DNA from: an uncultured Chloroflexota bacterium
GTDB taxonomy: Bacteria > Chloroflexota > Anaerolineae > Aggregatilineales > Phototrophicaceae
DNA length: 34,828 nt
Direction of reading: 5' to 3'
NCBI GenBank assembly: GCA_937927665.1
Contig: CALBRY010000401.1
Location: 1 to 34,828, forward strand
The position numbers and the translations under genes were made by a program. Shown piece after piece: positions 16,343 through 25,105 of the stretch (positions are counted from its first letter, which is position 1; every line of letters starts with the position of its first letter). The notes under the pieces are model-generated. The model worked only from the letters and a program-made list of their open reading frames with translations, made no database searches and was not told the origin of the DNA.

Positions 16343-17983
16343 ATGACTGATCCAACCGGCGCAACTTTACAAGCCCTTATGCAGTTTGCGCTTCCGCTAG
16401 GTACAACCCTGCTGACAGGTGCTCCTGAAATGCTCATTACATGGGCGGTGATGGTGCGCGCACAGCCGCCAGCCTTCCCGGATGTTTATGGGAGCGAACT
16501 TGCGCTGGTTTCAATGGACGTGCTGCGAAGCTACGACAGCCGGATCACGCTGTCGGATGTGCTGCGACATCTGGCAGACGCGGGTGTCTCGGCAGTTGCC
16601 GTTGCGGAGGATGTACCGCAGCCGGCAATCGATGCCGCCAACGAGCGGAATATCGCGCTGCTCAGTTTACCCACTGATACCGCCCTCACGCGTATTGAGC
16701 GGGCAGTCAACACGCTGATCGTGAACCAGAAAGCACAGATGCAGCAGCGCGCGCTGGAAATTCAGCGGCAGTTGACCCGTCTCGCTGCCGAAAATCGTGA
16801 CCTCAACAGCTTGATTCAAATTATCGCCCGTGCCACTGCCAAGCCCGTCGTCGTGCATGATGACGCGGGGGTTCTCATGGCGCAGGTTTATCCGAATGTC
16901 GCCCGTCGCCCAACCACGACCGGGCGTTCCGTCGTTCAAAGCCTCCCCTATGGAGCATTTCAGAATTGGCTGAATCGTGAAGCCCCTAAGAGTGACGGCG
17001 CGATCGTTCCCAGCCCGTTAGGATTTACGACAGCCCTCAAGGTTGAAAAGCGCGTTGCAGGATATTTATCGCTGATCGACAACAAAGATCAGATGGACGA
17101 TTTCGACCGGATGGTCGTCACCTACGGCGCGGATGTCTGCGCGATTGAGTTAGCGAAAAGCCGCGCGATCGCCTTCGCGGTCGAACAAGCACGCGGCGAT
17201 TGGGTGCAAATGTGGTTGAGCGGCACCCCTGCCGACGATGATTTGATGTCCACGCGGGCAGCACAGGCGGGCTTTGACGCTGATACGCTTTATATGGTCG
17301 CTGTTTACCGTGCAGTCACCGACGCGGGGACAAGTGTACCGTTGGAGGCGATGATCCCGTTGGTACGAGATGATATGCTGCGCCGTCAGATTCCGGGCGC
17401 GGTGGGGCAGTATGTCGACGTAATCGTCGCACTCTATCCAATGGAAACGCTTGAGGCTTCAAAACGGGTGCGCGGCGCCGTTGATGAAATGCGCGCTCTG
17501 CTGGCAGGGCGTACGCCAAACGGATTGGTTGCCGCCGGAATCAGCCGTCCTGTTTGTGGACTTTCCGCGCTGCGGGATTCCTATCGTGAAGCAAAAGATG
17601 CCGTGAGCATCGCCAACGAACTGGGCGACCGCGAACAAACCACCTATTATGGCGATCTCAAGCTGTTTCAATTCCTACTCGCGCTTAAAGAGCGCAATCT
17701 GGATACGATGCGCCGCTTCTACAGCGAAACCCTCGGTCCGTTGGTGGAACATGATCAGCGTAAGCAGGGCGATCTGATCCGAACCCTGAACGGCTTCTTC
17801 CGGGCAAATGGAAATCTTGCCGCCGCCGCCGAAGGATTAGATGTGCATCGCAATACACTTGTCTACCGTTTGGAGCGGATCAGCGAACTTACAGGACTTG
17901 ATTTGGATGATGCGGATAATCGACTAATATTGAACCTTGCACTCAAAGTTCAGCGTGTTTTAGCGACACTTCCTTCGACATGA
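16343..17983 (+). CDS. PucR/CdaR-type transcriptional regulator (1)
   Basis: This 546-residue regulator has the PucR layout. An N-terminal purine-catabolism-PucR-like sensor region (about 10-130, ...ALPLGTTLLTGAPEMLITWAVMV) leads into a helical linker. A GAF-like middle domain (about 150-270, KPVVVHDDAGVLMAQVYP) is followed by a GGDEF-like/CdaR middle region, and a C-terminal helix-turn-helix covers about 478-540 (LIRTLNGFFRANGNLAAAAEGLDVHRNTLVYRLERI in order). PucR proteins control purine, amino acid or other catabolic genes; the effector here is unknown. AGGTGAG lies just upstream of the ATG. It is clearly paralogous to the regulator at 23329-24978 on the far side of glutamate synthase. Unlike that gene, no TTGCACAA palindrome is visible at its own promoter. 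Confidence 0.88.
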   Translation: MTDPTGATLQALMQFALPLGTTLLTGAPEMLITWAVMVRAQPPAFPDVYGSELALVSMDVLRSYDSRITLSDVLRHLADAGVSAVAVAEDVPQPAIDAANERNIALLSLPTDTALTRIERAVNTLIVNQKAQMQQRALEIQRQLTRLAAENRDLNSLIQIIARATAKPVVVHDDAGVLMAQVYPNVARRPTTTGRSVVQSLPYGAFQNWLNREAPKSDGAIVPSPLGFTTALKVEKRVAGYLSLIDNKDQMDDFDRMVVTYGADVCAIELAKSRAIAFAVEQARGDWVQMWLSGTPADDDLMSTRAAQAGFDADTLYMVAVYRAVTDAGTSVPLEAMIPLVRDDMLRRQIPGAVGQYVDVIVALYPMETLEASKRVRGAVDEMRALLAGRTPNGLVAAGISRPVCGLSALRDSYREAKDAVSIANELGDREQTTYYGDLKLFQFLLALKERNLDTMRRFYSETLGPLVEHDQRKQGDLIRTLNGFFRANGNLAAAAEGLDVHRNTLVYRLERISELTGLDLDDADNRLILNLALKVQRVLATLPST

Positions 17984-18039
17984 ACCAAAGCCTAACCCCT
18001 TTTTTACGGGATTTACTCGTATTTTCCCCTTGCGCTCTC

Positions 18040-18068
18040 TTGCCTCACGAGAAAAAGCATAATATGAT
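18040..18068 (+). promoter_or_regulatory. Promoter of the 69-residue protein gene
   Basis: TTGCCT (18040-18045) and TATGAT (18063-18068) are exactly 17 nt apart. The predicted start near 18075 leaves a leader of about 80 nt. Confidence 0.5.
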
Positions 18069-18153
18069 GTTCACAAGCGTAGCCGAAAGACTGCGCGCAC
18101 GTACGAAACCGATAGGCTAGACGGTCCACAACCACATAGAAAGGGTTATTTCG

Positions 18154-18363
18154 ATGGCTGACTCTGTGGAATTTTATGATGTGAAGACTCGCAAGAAGGT
18201 GACGATTGACGGCAAGAACGTCCTGAAGACCACCTTCACCACCAAGAACGGACAGACACGTTATGGTGTGCGGGGCAAGACCGATGACGGGCGCATGTTG
18301 ACCAAGTTCGTTAGCAAGATGGACTGGGACGAGATGAAATACCCGGAAGAGAAGAAGAAGTAA
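18154..18363 (+). CDS. Small conserved-looking hydrophilic protein, function unknown
   Basis: This 69-residue protein is unrecognised. It is highly charged, with a lysine-rich C-terminus (YPEEKKK), no cysteine and no membrane segment. The pattern FYDVKTRKKVTI...TTFTTKNGQTRYGVRGK..DGR.LTKFVSK suggests a small beta-rich domain. AAAGGG precedes the ATG at a workable distance. It stands alone between its own promoter and a strong convergent hairpin, so it is a real, independently expressed gene, probably well expressed. The lysine-rich, aromatic-poor composition would suit a nucleic-acid or ribosome-associated protein, but that is speculation. Confidence 0.8.
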   Translation: MADSVEFYDVKTRKKVTIDGKNVLKTTFTTKNGQTRYGVRGKTDDGRMLTKFVSKMDWDEMKYPEEKKK

Positions 18364-18377
18364 CCCAACCCTTCGTT

Positions 18378-18425
18378 GACGGAAACGCCCCTGTGTCACA
18401 TTGACCGGGGGCGTTTTCGTCGATT
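18378..18425. terminator. Strong hairpin between convergent genes
   Basis: The arms GACGGAAACGCCCC (18378-18391) and GGGGCGTTTTCGTC (18408-18421) pair over 14 bp with one wobble. The T-run is inside the arm and the tail is short (GATT). It lies between the small gene (ends 18363) and the convergent glutamate synthase (ends 18437). Confidence 0.75.
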
Positions 18426-18436
18426 AACCTCAGGGT

Positions 18437-21400
18437 TTATCCTCGCTTCGGCACAGCAATCTTGACGAAGTGTGCCGCCGGGTTGTAGATCAACATGTGC
18501 AGGTGAGCGATCTCGCGCGGTTGGTTATACTGCTCAAGCACGTTGATGTAGTACTGAAGCAGTTCGCGCACATCGGCAGTCCCACGCTCATCCATTTCGA
18601 GAATATCCACAGTTGCGCCCTTCGCGATCCGCCGCCGAATCGCATCGACTGTCAGATTCATCTCCGGCTGAATACGCTGGTAAATCACCCCACCGGACAT
18701 TCCTGCGCACATCCACGGACCGGGATCGCCGAGGATAATCACGCGCCCGCTCGTCATGTACTCGCAAGCGTAGCCTTTCAAAGTGGCGCGCGCGCCGAGT
18801 CCGCCCAATTCATCCCGCAGTGCTTCTTTGAGTTCTCCACCAAAGATCACATCCGCGCCGCTGAGGCGAATACATGCGCGGCTGTCAGCGCTGCCCTGTA
18901 CGATGAACGTGCCACCCTGCGCCCCATATGCAAAGCTCTTGCCGACCGATCCGTCGAGGCGTCTGCCATCGTGGTTCAACCCCTTCAGAATCGCCAGCGT
19001 GCCGCCTTTAGCGCATTTTGCCACGCCGTCCTGTGCGCCGCCTTCGACCATGATATTGACTGGCTCATCGAGGAAAGCGCCCAAGCCGTTGCCGGGGATA
19101 GCGCTGTTGCTGAAATTGAGATGTATCGCTTCGATTTCGGCGCAGTTGGGGACTTCGCCGCGGCTGATCGCGCCGTTCAAGTGCGTACCGAGCGCGCGAT
19201 CCATCGCCATAACCTGCTCATCAACATATGTGAGTTCATAATCACCATGCGCCGTATGTTCGCTCACCAGCGCGGTGATCTGCTTACTAAGAGTGTTGCG
19301 CGGACGTGCCAACATGCGCCCAACTCCCGGTTGCATGGGGCGGCGGGTATTCTTCGGCGCAGGGATGAATAGGGGACTCAAGTCAATTTGATCCGTCATG
19401 TTGATCTGCTCAAGCAGATCGGCACGCCCGACAAGCTCTTGAACGCTGGTGAAACCGAGCGCCGCTGTCCAACGCTTGATATCCTCGCCCAGCAGGTGAA
19501 ACACATTGACGATTCCGTGTACGCTTGCCTCGTAGTCGCGGGGTTCGAAGTGCTTGATGCCTTTGCCGAGTGCTTCTTCGCGGGTGCGGATGTGCGTGGT
19601 AATGCCGACGTGACACGTTCCCTCGTGACATTTACGACAGATCGTACAGCCGACCGCCACCATCGCCACTGTACCGAAGCCGACACGGTTTGCGCCCAAA
19701 CACATCATCTTGACGACATCGCGACCGGATTTCATGCCGCCATCGCACCAGAGTTCAACTTGTTCGCGCAAGCCGCTGTCGCTGAGTGCGCGATGTGCCA
19801 GCCATACGCCAATTTCGGTTGGCAGCCCGACATGACGAAGCGAGTGCGCGCGTGCCGCGCCTGTACCCCCGTCATACCCTGTGATGTTGATAATATCTGC
19901 GCCCGCCTTAGCGACGCCGACCGCGATGATCCCGACACCCGGCACAACCGGGATTTTCACCGAGACTTTCGCGCGCGGATTGGCGGTTTTGAGTTCATCG
20001 ATCAACTGTGCGAGGTCTTCAATCGAGTAGAGGTCGTGGTTATTGCTGGGGGAAATCAGGTCAACGCCTACGGGGGTACTGCGTGCCAGTGCGACTTGCT
20101 CCGTCACCTTCGCGCCGGGGAGCTGTCCACCTTCACCGGGCTTTGCACCCTGACCGATCTTGATTTCCAGATAATCACACGAGTTGAGAAAGCCGATATT
20201 CACGCCAAAACGCGCCGACGCGATTTGATTACCGCGATGATGCGGGTAGCGCCCCATTACGTCGGGGAGTTCGCCGCCTTCGCCGTTGATACAGATGATA
20301 TTGAGGTGATATGCCGACTCTGCATAGGCGCGGTACGCAAGTTCACCTTGCGAGCCGAACGACATCGCGCCAATCAGCACCGGCATCGAGTGCCGCCCGA
20401 CGGAAATATCAACATCATCCGGGGAAATATCGCTGTCTGTCGTCTTGAGTCCGAGCAGGTGGCGCAGCGAAACAGGCATTTCGCCTTCGAGCGCCAGCAT
20501 ATCGCGCTCGTATTCGTCGAGCGTCATTTCGCCATGCGCGATGTCTTCGATCTTCTTCCACATCTTCGGGTAGAAGCGATCAGGATTCCACAGCTTGACA
20601 GGCTGCTCACCGCGCAGTTCGGCGGCGCGCAGTTCGTATTCGCTTTGCAGATCATCAAATGTTGTTCCGCGCCCTTCCGATCCGAAGTAGTTAGGCGTAC
20701 CAAACACGGCGGCGACATCGCTGGCAAGCCCGATGCTGCTGAACGCGCGACCGTATCCGCGCAGTTCATGACATCCGATCGTCGAGGTTACCTTCTGCAA
20801 GCCGCCGATCAATGCCGTGACCGTGCGCGTTAAGCGGTCGATCACTTCGTCCGAGGGCAGATCTTCGCGCGGAGGCTTGGGGGCAATCCCCAATCCAACC
20901 GCATACAGCGCGTAGGGGACAACCGCATTCGCGCCAACACCGATCAAGAGTGCCAGATCGTGCAGGTCGCGCACCGCGCCGCTGCGGACGACCAGCCCCA
21001 CACGGCGGCGCATATTCGGCGTAAAATCAGCCGCGCGCAGTGCGGCATCAAGCGCAGCCGTCACGAGCAGCGGATCGAGCAGCATTTGTTCGCCGGTTAA
21101 TCCGACCGCATCATCGACAACGATCAACTGCGCGCCATCCATCACGGCGGCGATCGCTTCTGCTTCCAGACGCTTGAGCGCCGCAGAAACGGATTCGCCA
21201 AAGCTGGCGCTCATCGAAATCACAGCGGCGCGGTCACCGAAATGGGTCAGCACATCGTCAAGCGTGTAGGTGCCTTTATTTTGTGCTATCTGACGCAGAT
21301 CATCCGGCTTGCCGAGCGCACCATGACCGCCGATCAACAGGGGGATTTCCAGTTTTAGCGATTGATTGCGGTCAGTGATCGGCGTATGAATGCCGGGGCG

Positions 21401-23068
21401 CATGCCGAGATAAACTGCTGTCGAAAACTGCGCCTGTTCGCGTTCGCGGTCGATTGCCGGGTTAGTGACAACCGCGACCGTTTCTTTGAAGTAATCCGCC
21501 AGATTAACACGCGTCTGGCTGAATGCGGCGAGCGGTCCATCCCAACCGAGCGCGCCAACCTGTTCTTTTTGCGTTTCGGCAAGCGTCTCAATGATGCTGA
21601 TGTGATAGCGTTCCCAACCTAGCGCGCCGAGCGTCGTCGTATTCAGTGCCGCCGCTGATTCGTTCCATGCAGCAGGGCGGATCGCCGCAGACTCAGGTTC
21701 TGCGATGCTGTCAGCGCTCGCTGCCGCGATGCCACCGCCGCCGCCCACCATGACCGCGCCGTATTCGCCGGTTGCCTTGTGTCCGTTACTACCGCGCCCG
21801 CCGTACCCTAACGGGCTTTTCTGAAGCATGTAGCGCTGGATTGCCGGATAATCCATCACTTCGATGGCGCGCCCGGGGTTGATGATCACTGCCATCTTTT
21901 CGCCGGGGGCGAGCGGACGCGGATCAACCGTCATCATATCGAGCGAATACACGCCGCGTTCCGATGTCGCGAAGATTTCCTTTTCAGTTTCACCGAACCA
22001 CAGCGGACGCAATCCGAGCGCATCCACGCTGAACACCACCTGATCGCCGACACGAGCGGCAACAGCGGCGGGTCCCTGTGCAAATGGTCCGAACGAGTGG
22101 CGGATATCTTCATAAAGTTGGTGAATTTCGGGGCTGTTGGTGATTAGATCATGACTGAAAGGGGGGAACACAAATTCCATAGCTTCGATGAGCGATAGAT
22201 TATGCTCCATACACAATGCGTCGATGAGTGCATCGACATCTTGCGAGTCTGAGTTGCCGGGGTTCAACCAGATGCCGAGCTGTTCTGCTTCCAATCGGAA
22301 GCGCGAAACGGTATTAAACTCGCCGTTATGCCCAAGCACGTTGAACGGCTGCGCGCGCTCGAAAACCGGGTTGGTGTTCGTGCTGTAGCGCGCATGCCCA
22401 AGCGTCACCGTTGAGGTGTAATCTGGGTCGCGGAGTTCGGGGTAATAGCGCTGGAGGATTTCGACCGTTCCCTGCACTTTGTAGACAACACTCCGCGAGG
22501 AGAACGACGGGAAGTGAATATCGAGTTCGCGTTCGGCGCGGCGCTGTAGGCGATAAATCACCGCTTCGAGGCGTTCCGGTGCAACACGTCCGTTCATTCC
22601 GGCAATTTGCCAGAAAAGCGGTTCATTTGCTTGTGCGCTCTTGCCCAACGCGTGGCGATCGACTTTTCCGGCATCATCGTAAAGGATATCCAACCCTTCA
22701 CTCGTGATCATGCGGCACAGCGTATCGATGATCTGGTTCGCATCGTAGCGGCGGTCGACGGGGATCATAACGTGCGCGACCCAGAAATTCGGATCGGTTG
22801 CCAGTGACGAGCGCAGATTTCGCAGCGCCAGCGTTTTGACCCACAACTGACGGGGAATATCGGTCATGATGCCGACTCCGTCCCCTTCACCGTCGACAAT
22901 TCCCGTGCGGTGACCCATCCGCATGAGCGCCTCAATCGTGCGCTTGACGTTCCCATGTGTTGCTTGCCCGCCCTTGCGTACAGCACAGATTAGCGCGCAA
23001 GCGTCCCGTTCGCGGGTGTCATCCGGGTGCAGCATGGGAACGTCAGTCTGTTGATCATCCGAAGCCAT
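18437..23068 (-). CDS. gltB: Glutamate synthase, large (alpha-type) subunit
   Basis: This 1543-residue enzyme makes two glutamates from glutamine and 2-oxoglutarate. The class II amidotransferase domain begins at Cys24 (RERDACALI), exposed after removal of a 23-residue propeptide, with GHARYSTNT and AHNGE-like LGHNGEFNT motifs. The FMN/synthase domain includes PIVVPGVGIIAVGVAKAG-type and GYDGGTGAA segments. The 3Fe-4S cysteines fit C-x5-C-x4-C near residues 1140-1151 (CTICRKCHEGTC). The C-terminal GXGXG beta-helix starts around GGTLAILKGLNHDGRRLDG. The ATG at 23068 has AAAGGA 6 nt upstream, so the longer reading to 23227 is rejected. No gltD neighbour is present; the electron donor may be ferredoxin or an unlinked subunit. 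It is flanked by two PucR regulators. Confidence 0.95.
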   Translation of the reverse strand: MASDDQQTDVPMLHPDDTRERDACALICAVRKGGQATHGNVKRTIEALMRMGHRTGIVDGEGDGVGIMTDIPRQLWVKTLALRNLRSSLATDPNFWVAHVMIPVDRRYDANQIIDTLCRMITSEGLDILYDDAGKVDRHALGKSAQANEPLFWQIAGMNGRVAPERLEAVIYRLQRRAERELDIHFPSFSSRSVVYKVQGTVEILQRYYPELRDPDYTSTVTLGHARYSTNTNPVFERAQPFNVLGHNGEFNTVSRFRLEAEQLGIWLNPGNSDSQDVDALIDALCMEHNLSLIEAMEFVFPPFSHDLITNSPEIHQLYEDIRHSFGPFAQGPAAVAARVGDQVVFSVDALGLRPLWFGETEKEIFATSERGVYSLDMMTVDPRPLAPGEKMAVIINPGRAIEVMDYPAIQRYMLQKSPLGYGGRGSNGHKATGEYGAVMVGGGGGIAAASADSIAEPESAAIRPAAWNESAAALNTTTLGALGWERYHISIIETLAETQKEQVGALGWDGPLAAFSQTRVNLADYFKETVAVVTNPAIDREREQAQFSTAVYLGMRPGIHTPITDRNQSLKLEIPLLIGGHGALGKPDDLRQIAQNKGTYTLDDVLTHFGDRAAVISMSASFGESVSAALKRLEAEAIAAVMDGAQLIVVDDAVGLTGEQMLLDPLLVTAALDAALRAADFTPNMRRRVGLVVRSGAVRDLHDLALLIGVGANAVVPYALYAVGLGIAPKPPREDLPSDEVIDRLTRTVTALIGGLQKVTSTIGCHELRGYGRAFSSIGLASDVAAVFGTPNYFGSEGRGTTFDDLQSEYELRAAELRGEQPVKLWNPDRFYPKMWKKIEDIAHGEMTLDEYERDMLALEGEMPVSLRHLLGLKTTDSDISPDDVDISVGRHSMPVLIGAMSFGSQGELAYRAYAESAYHLNIICINGEGGELPDVMGRYPHHRGNQIASARFGVNIGFLNSCDYLEIKIGQGAKPGEGGQLPGAKVTEQVALARSTPVGVDLISPSNNHDLYSIEDLAQLIDELKTANPRAKVSVKIPVVPGVGIIAVGVAKAGADIINITGYDGGTGAARAHSLRHVGLPTEIGVWLAHRALSDSGLREQVELWCDGGMKSGRDVVKMMCLGANRVGFGTVAMVAVGCTICRKCHEGTCHVGITTHIRTREEALGKGIKHFEPRDYEASVHGIVNVFHLLGEDIKRWTAALGFTSVQELVGRADLLEQINMTDQIDLSPLFIPAPKNTRRPMQPGVGRMLARPRNTLSKQITALVSEHTAHGDYELTYVDEQVMAMDRALGTHLNGAISRGEVPNCAEIEAIHLNFSNSAIPGNGLGAFLDEPVNIMVEGGAQDGVAKCAKGGTLAILKGLNHDGRRLDGSVGKSFAYGAQGGTFIVQGSADSRACIRLSGADVIFGGELKEALRDELGGLGARATLKGYACEYMTSGRVIILGDPGPWMCAGMSGGVIYQRIQPEMNLTVDAIRRRIAKGATVDILEMDERGTADVRELLQYYINVLEQYNQPREIAHLHMLIYNPAAHFVKIAVPKRG

Positions 23069-23328
23069 CTGCGATCCTTTCGGTGTCGTGAATAACATGT
23101 CGTGAGGTTTTGTGGTGAATAGACAAAAATTACGTGCCGAAGATTGGCGATAATTATCGGGGAACGTATCGGTGTGACCAGATACAGAATGAAGAACTTG
23201 ACGCGCTGAAGTTGATACAAACTGCACAAGTAGGAAACATATACGGGGATATGTATCGCCTGCTTTGTCGCTTGATCAGCAATATGTGGTAGTGTGGCGC
23301 TTTCTCAGTTGTGCAAAGCGCCTAATAA
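23069..23328 (-). promoter_or_regulatory. Upstream region of gltB with TTGCACAA-like half-sites
   Basis: This 260-nt gap between pucR2 and gltB contains no gene. CTGCACAA at 23222-23229 and TTGTGCAA at 23309-23316 match one arm of the palindrome at the pucR2 promoter (7 and 8 of 8). An inverted repeat ACATAT-N6-ATATGT lies at 23237-23254. No strong sigma70 promoter stands out, which would fit an activator-dependent promoter. Confidence 0.35.
23296..23322 (-). terminator. Hairpin after the second pucR gene
   Basis: GGCGCTTT and AAAGCGCC form a perfect 8-bp stem with an 11-nt loop, 7 nt after the pucR2 stop. There is no T-run on the minus strand, so it may be a weak terminator or an mRNA-stabilising hairpin. 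Its loop side carries the TTGTGCAA octamer. Confidence 0.45.
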
Positions 23329-24978
23329 TTATGTTAGCGGCAGCAGTCGGCGTATTGTCAGCGCCAAATGCAGTGCGAGTCGAATTTCGGGACGTTCGAG
23401 ATCAACACCCGCAATTTCGTTGATTCTGTTCATTCTGTACAGTAAGGTATTACGGTGAACGATCAGAATCTCGGCAGTTTTCGTCAAGTTGCCGTGACAC
23501 GCGAAAAAGGCTTCCAGTGTCTTGATCAAATCTGCTTGCTGATTCTTATCGTAATCCGTCAGCTTTCCGAGTGTCTTTTCGCAGAATGTGATCAGTTTAT
23601 CGCGCTCGTTCAGCCCCAAGATAAGTTGGTAGACGCCGAGATCGCCGATATACAGCGGATTATCCGTTTGCAGCCGCCGCGCCAGATCAAGCGCTTGCAC
23701 TGCATCGCGATGACTGGTGCGCCAATGACTGACTTCCATTGCCAACTGCCCGATGCCGATCGCCGCTTTTGCGCCGGGCGCCTGACGACTGACCTCGCCC
23801 GCGAAGCTCTTCGCCAGCTTTACCGCCGCCGTGACTGCCTCATCTTCACCGCACGCATAAAACACGAGAACTTCGTTTTCGCGCTCCCGCTGCCACACCA
23901 AACCGGGGACATGCTGCGCTGAAACTACGCTGTTGACGATGGTTTCTAAACGCCGCAGTGAGGGCGTTTTCTCGCCCTGCCATGCCATAACGATGGCGAT
24001 ATGCGGTTGTGCCATATCATGATCAAACCGTTCGCCTTGCCGGACTGCTTCTTGCGGGGTGACATCCCCATTAAGCAGCCGATCAAGGAACGTGCCGCGC
24101 AGCCGTTTTTCGGTATCGCTGACCGCTTTCTGTTTCGCCATCTCCAGCGCGCACGCAGCAGCGCCATGTTCAGCGACGAGCATATCAATGTCGTCAAAGT
24201 CAGTATCGCGCCCGATGATCGAGAGATAGCCGCGACCTAGATCTTTGGCGATGATGGGGGAGACGTAACGCGCGATCCCCGGCACGGGGAGTGACTGCAT
24301 CAAAACAGGGTTTTCGACCTCAACGACGCGATGCCGATCCTGAAGCTCGACCGGAAGGTTATCGACTTTGCGGAGAAATGTCTCCATTTCTTCCCACTGC
24401 GCCACCAGATGAGGCTGCACCGCGTTATACAGCACTTGCAGCCGCTTATCCTGTACAACGATCGCTTTGTTCGTCAGCCGCGCCATCGTGCTGACCAACT
24501 CTGCCATGCCTTCGTTACGCGAGGAAATCTGGGTGAGTTGGCGGTAAATCTGGGTGCCGCGTCGTTCGATCTGTCCTCTGCGATCCACCAACAGGCTAAC
24601 GATCGCTTTCTCGACCATGCGAATACGGCTGCCCGCCGGGAGCGTCATTACCGGAACGCCGTAGGCATTCGCTTCCGCGATTGCGCTGCTGCTCGGCGGC
24701 TCGCTCAAAACAACACCTGATGCGCTCGTATCATATGCCCACCGCACCACCTCTACATCAGAAGCAGCACGCGGCTGACCGGGGGCATCAAGAGGTGCCA
24801 TCAGGATGAGTTCGCCCGCTTGCAGACTCTTGACGGCATTTGCATCGTCCGGGTGCACAATCGTCGTCCATGTGACAATACGATTGAGCAAGCCTTCTCC
24901 CGCTACGACTTTGGTGCCGAGTGGGAGCGCCAGCTTACGAACATCTTCGACTGTTACGCGGTGACTGCCTTCAACCAT
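23329..24978 (-). CDS. PucR/CdaR-type transcriptional regulator (2)
   Basis: This 549-residue regulator shares the whole architecture of the product at 16343-17983. It has an N-terminal PucR sensor domain (VTVEDVRKLALPLGTKVVAGE...IVTWTTIVHP), a coiled linker around RRGQIERRGTQIYRQLTQI, a GAF-like middle region (NKAIVVQDKRLQVLYNAV) and a C-terminal helix-turn-helix (LIKTLEAFFACHGNLTKTAEILIVHRNTLLYRMNRI, in order). The ATG at 24978 is preferred over a TTG at 24993; neither has a strong ribosome binding site. The promoter (TTGACA-17-TATTTC) is overlapped at its start site by a perfect inverted repeat, which suggests negative autoregulation. gltB lies downstream on the same strand, beyond a hairpin, and is a likely target. 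The effector is unknown. Confidence 0.88.
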   Translation of the reverse strand: MVEGSHRVTVEDVRKLALPLGTKVVAGEGLLNRIVTWTTIVHPDDANAVKSLQAGELILMAPLDAPGQPRAASDVEVVRWAYDTSASGVVLSEPPSSSAIAEANAYGVPVMTLPAGSRIRMVEKAIVSLLVDRRGQIERRGTQIYRQLTQISSRNEGMAELVSTMARLTNKAIVVQDKRLQVLYNAVQPHLVAQWEEMETFLRKVDNLPVELQDRHRVVEVENPVLMQSLPVPGIARYVSPIIAKDLGRGYLSIIGRDTDFDDIDMLVAEHGAAACALEMAKQKAVSDTEKRLRGTFLDRLLNGDVTPQEAVRQGERFDHDMAQPHIAIVMAWQGEKTPSLRRLETIVNSVVSAQHVPGLVWQRERENEVLVFYACGEDEAVTAAVKLAKSFAGEVSRQAPGAKAAIGIGQLAMEVSHWRTSHRDAVQALDLARRLQTDNPLYIGDLGVYQLILGLNERDKLITFCEKTLGKLTDYDKNQQADLIKTLEAFFACHGNLTKTAEILIVHRNTLLYRMNRINEIAGVDLERPEIRLALHLALTIRRLLPLT

Positions 24979-25002
24979 GATGGCGATGCTCAATTAGGTA
25001 AT

Positions 25003-25022
25003 TTGCACAAGTTGTTGTGCAT
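25003..25022. promoter_or_regulatory. Candidate operator palindrome of the second pucR gene
   Basis: TGCACAA-GTTG-TTGTGCA (25004-25021) is a perfect 7-bp inverted repeat with a 4-nt spacer. It lies immediately downstream of the -10 box, over the predicted transcription start, a typical repressor position. Confidence 0.55.
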
Positions 25023-25051
25023 GAAATAGCGCATTTTCGCTGTGTTGTCAA
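25023..25051 (-). promoter_or_regulatory. Promoter of the second pucR gene
   Basis: On the minus strand a perfect TTGACA (25051-25046) is 17 nt from TATTTC (25028-25023). The predicted start near 25016 falls inside the palindrome at 25004-25021. Confidence 0.6.
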
Positions 25052-25060
25052 CCGTTGAGC

Positions 25061-25095
25061 GGGGACTCTCGGGCAAATTGCCGACGAGTGTCCCC
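25061..25095 (-). terminator. Hairpin after the Arg/Ser-rich membrane protein gene
   Basis: GGGGAC-x-CTCG pairs with CGAG-x-GTCCCC (one A/A mismatch) around a 13-nt loop. It starts 10 nt after the stop at 25106. The minus-strand tail lacks a T-run, so termination efficiency is uncertain. It isolates the pucR2 promoter from upstream transcription. Confidence 0.5.
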
Positions 25096-25105
25096 ATTTT
25101 GACGA

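Noticed and set aside
18470..20833. Two long plus-strand reading frames (300 and 481 codons) inside gltB
   Set aside because: They are antisense to the glutamate synthase gene, have His/Arg/Cys-rich non-protein-like composition and lack ribosome binding sites. They are shadows of biased codon use.
23069..23227. N-terminal extension of gltB to 23227
   Set aside because: It adds 53 non-conserved residues and ignores the AAAGGA site just before the ATG at 23068.
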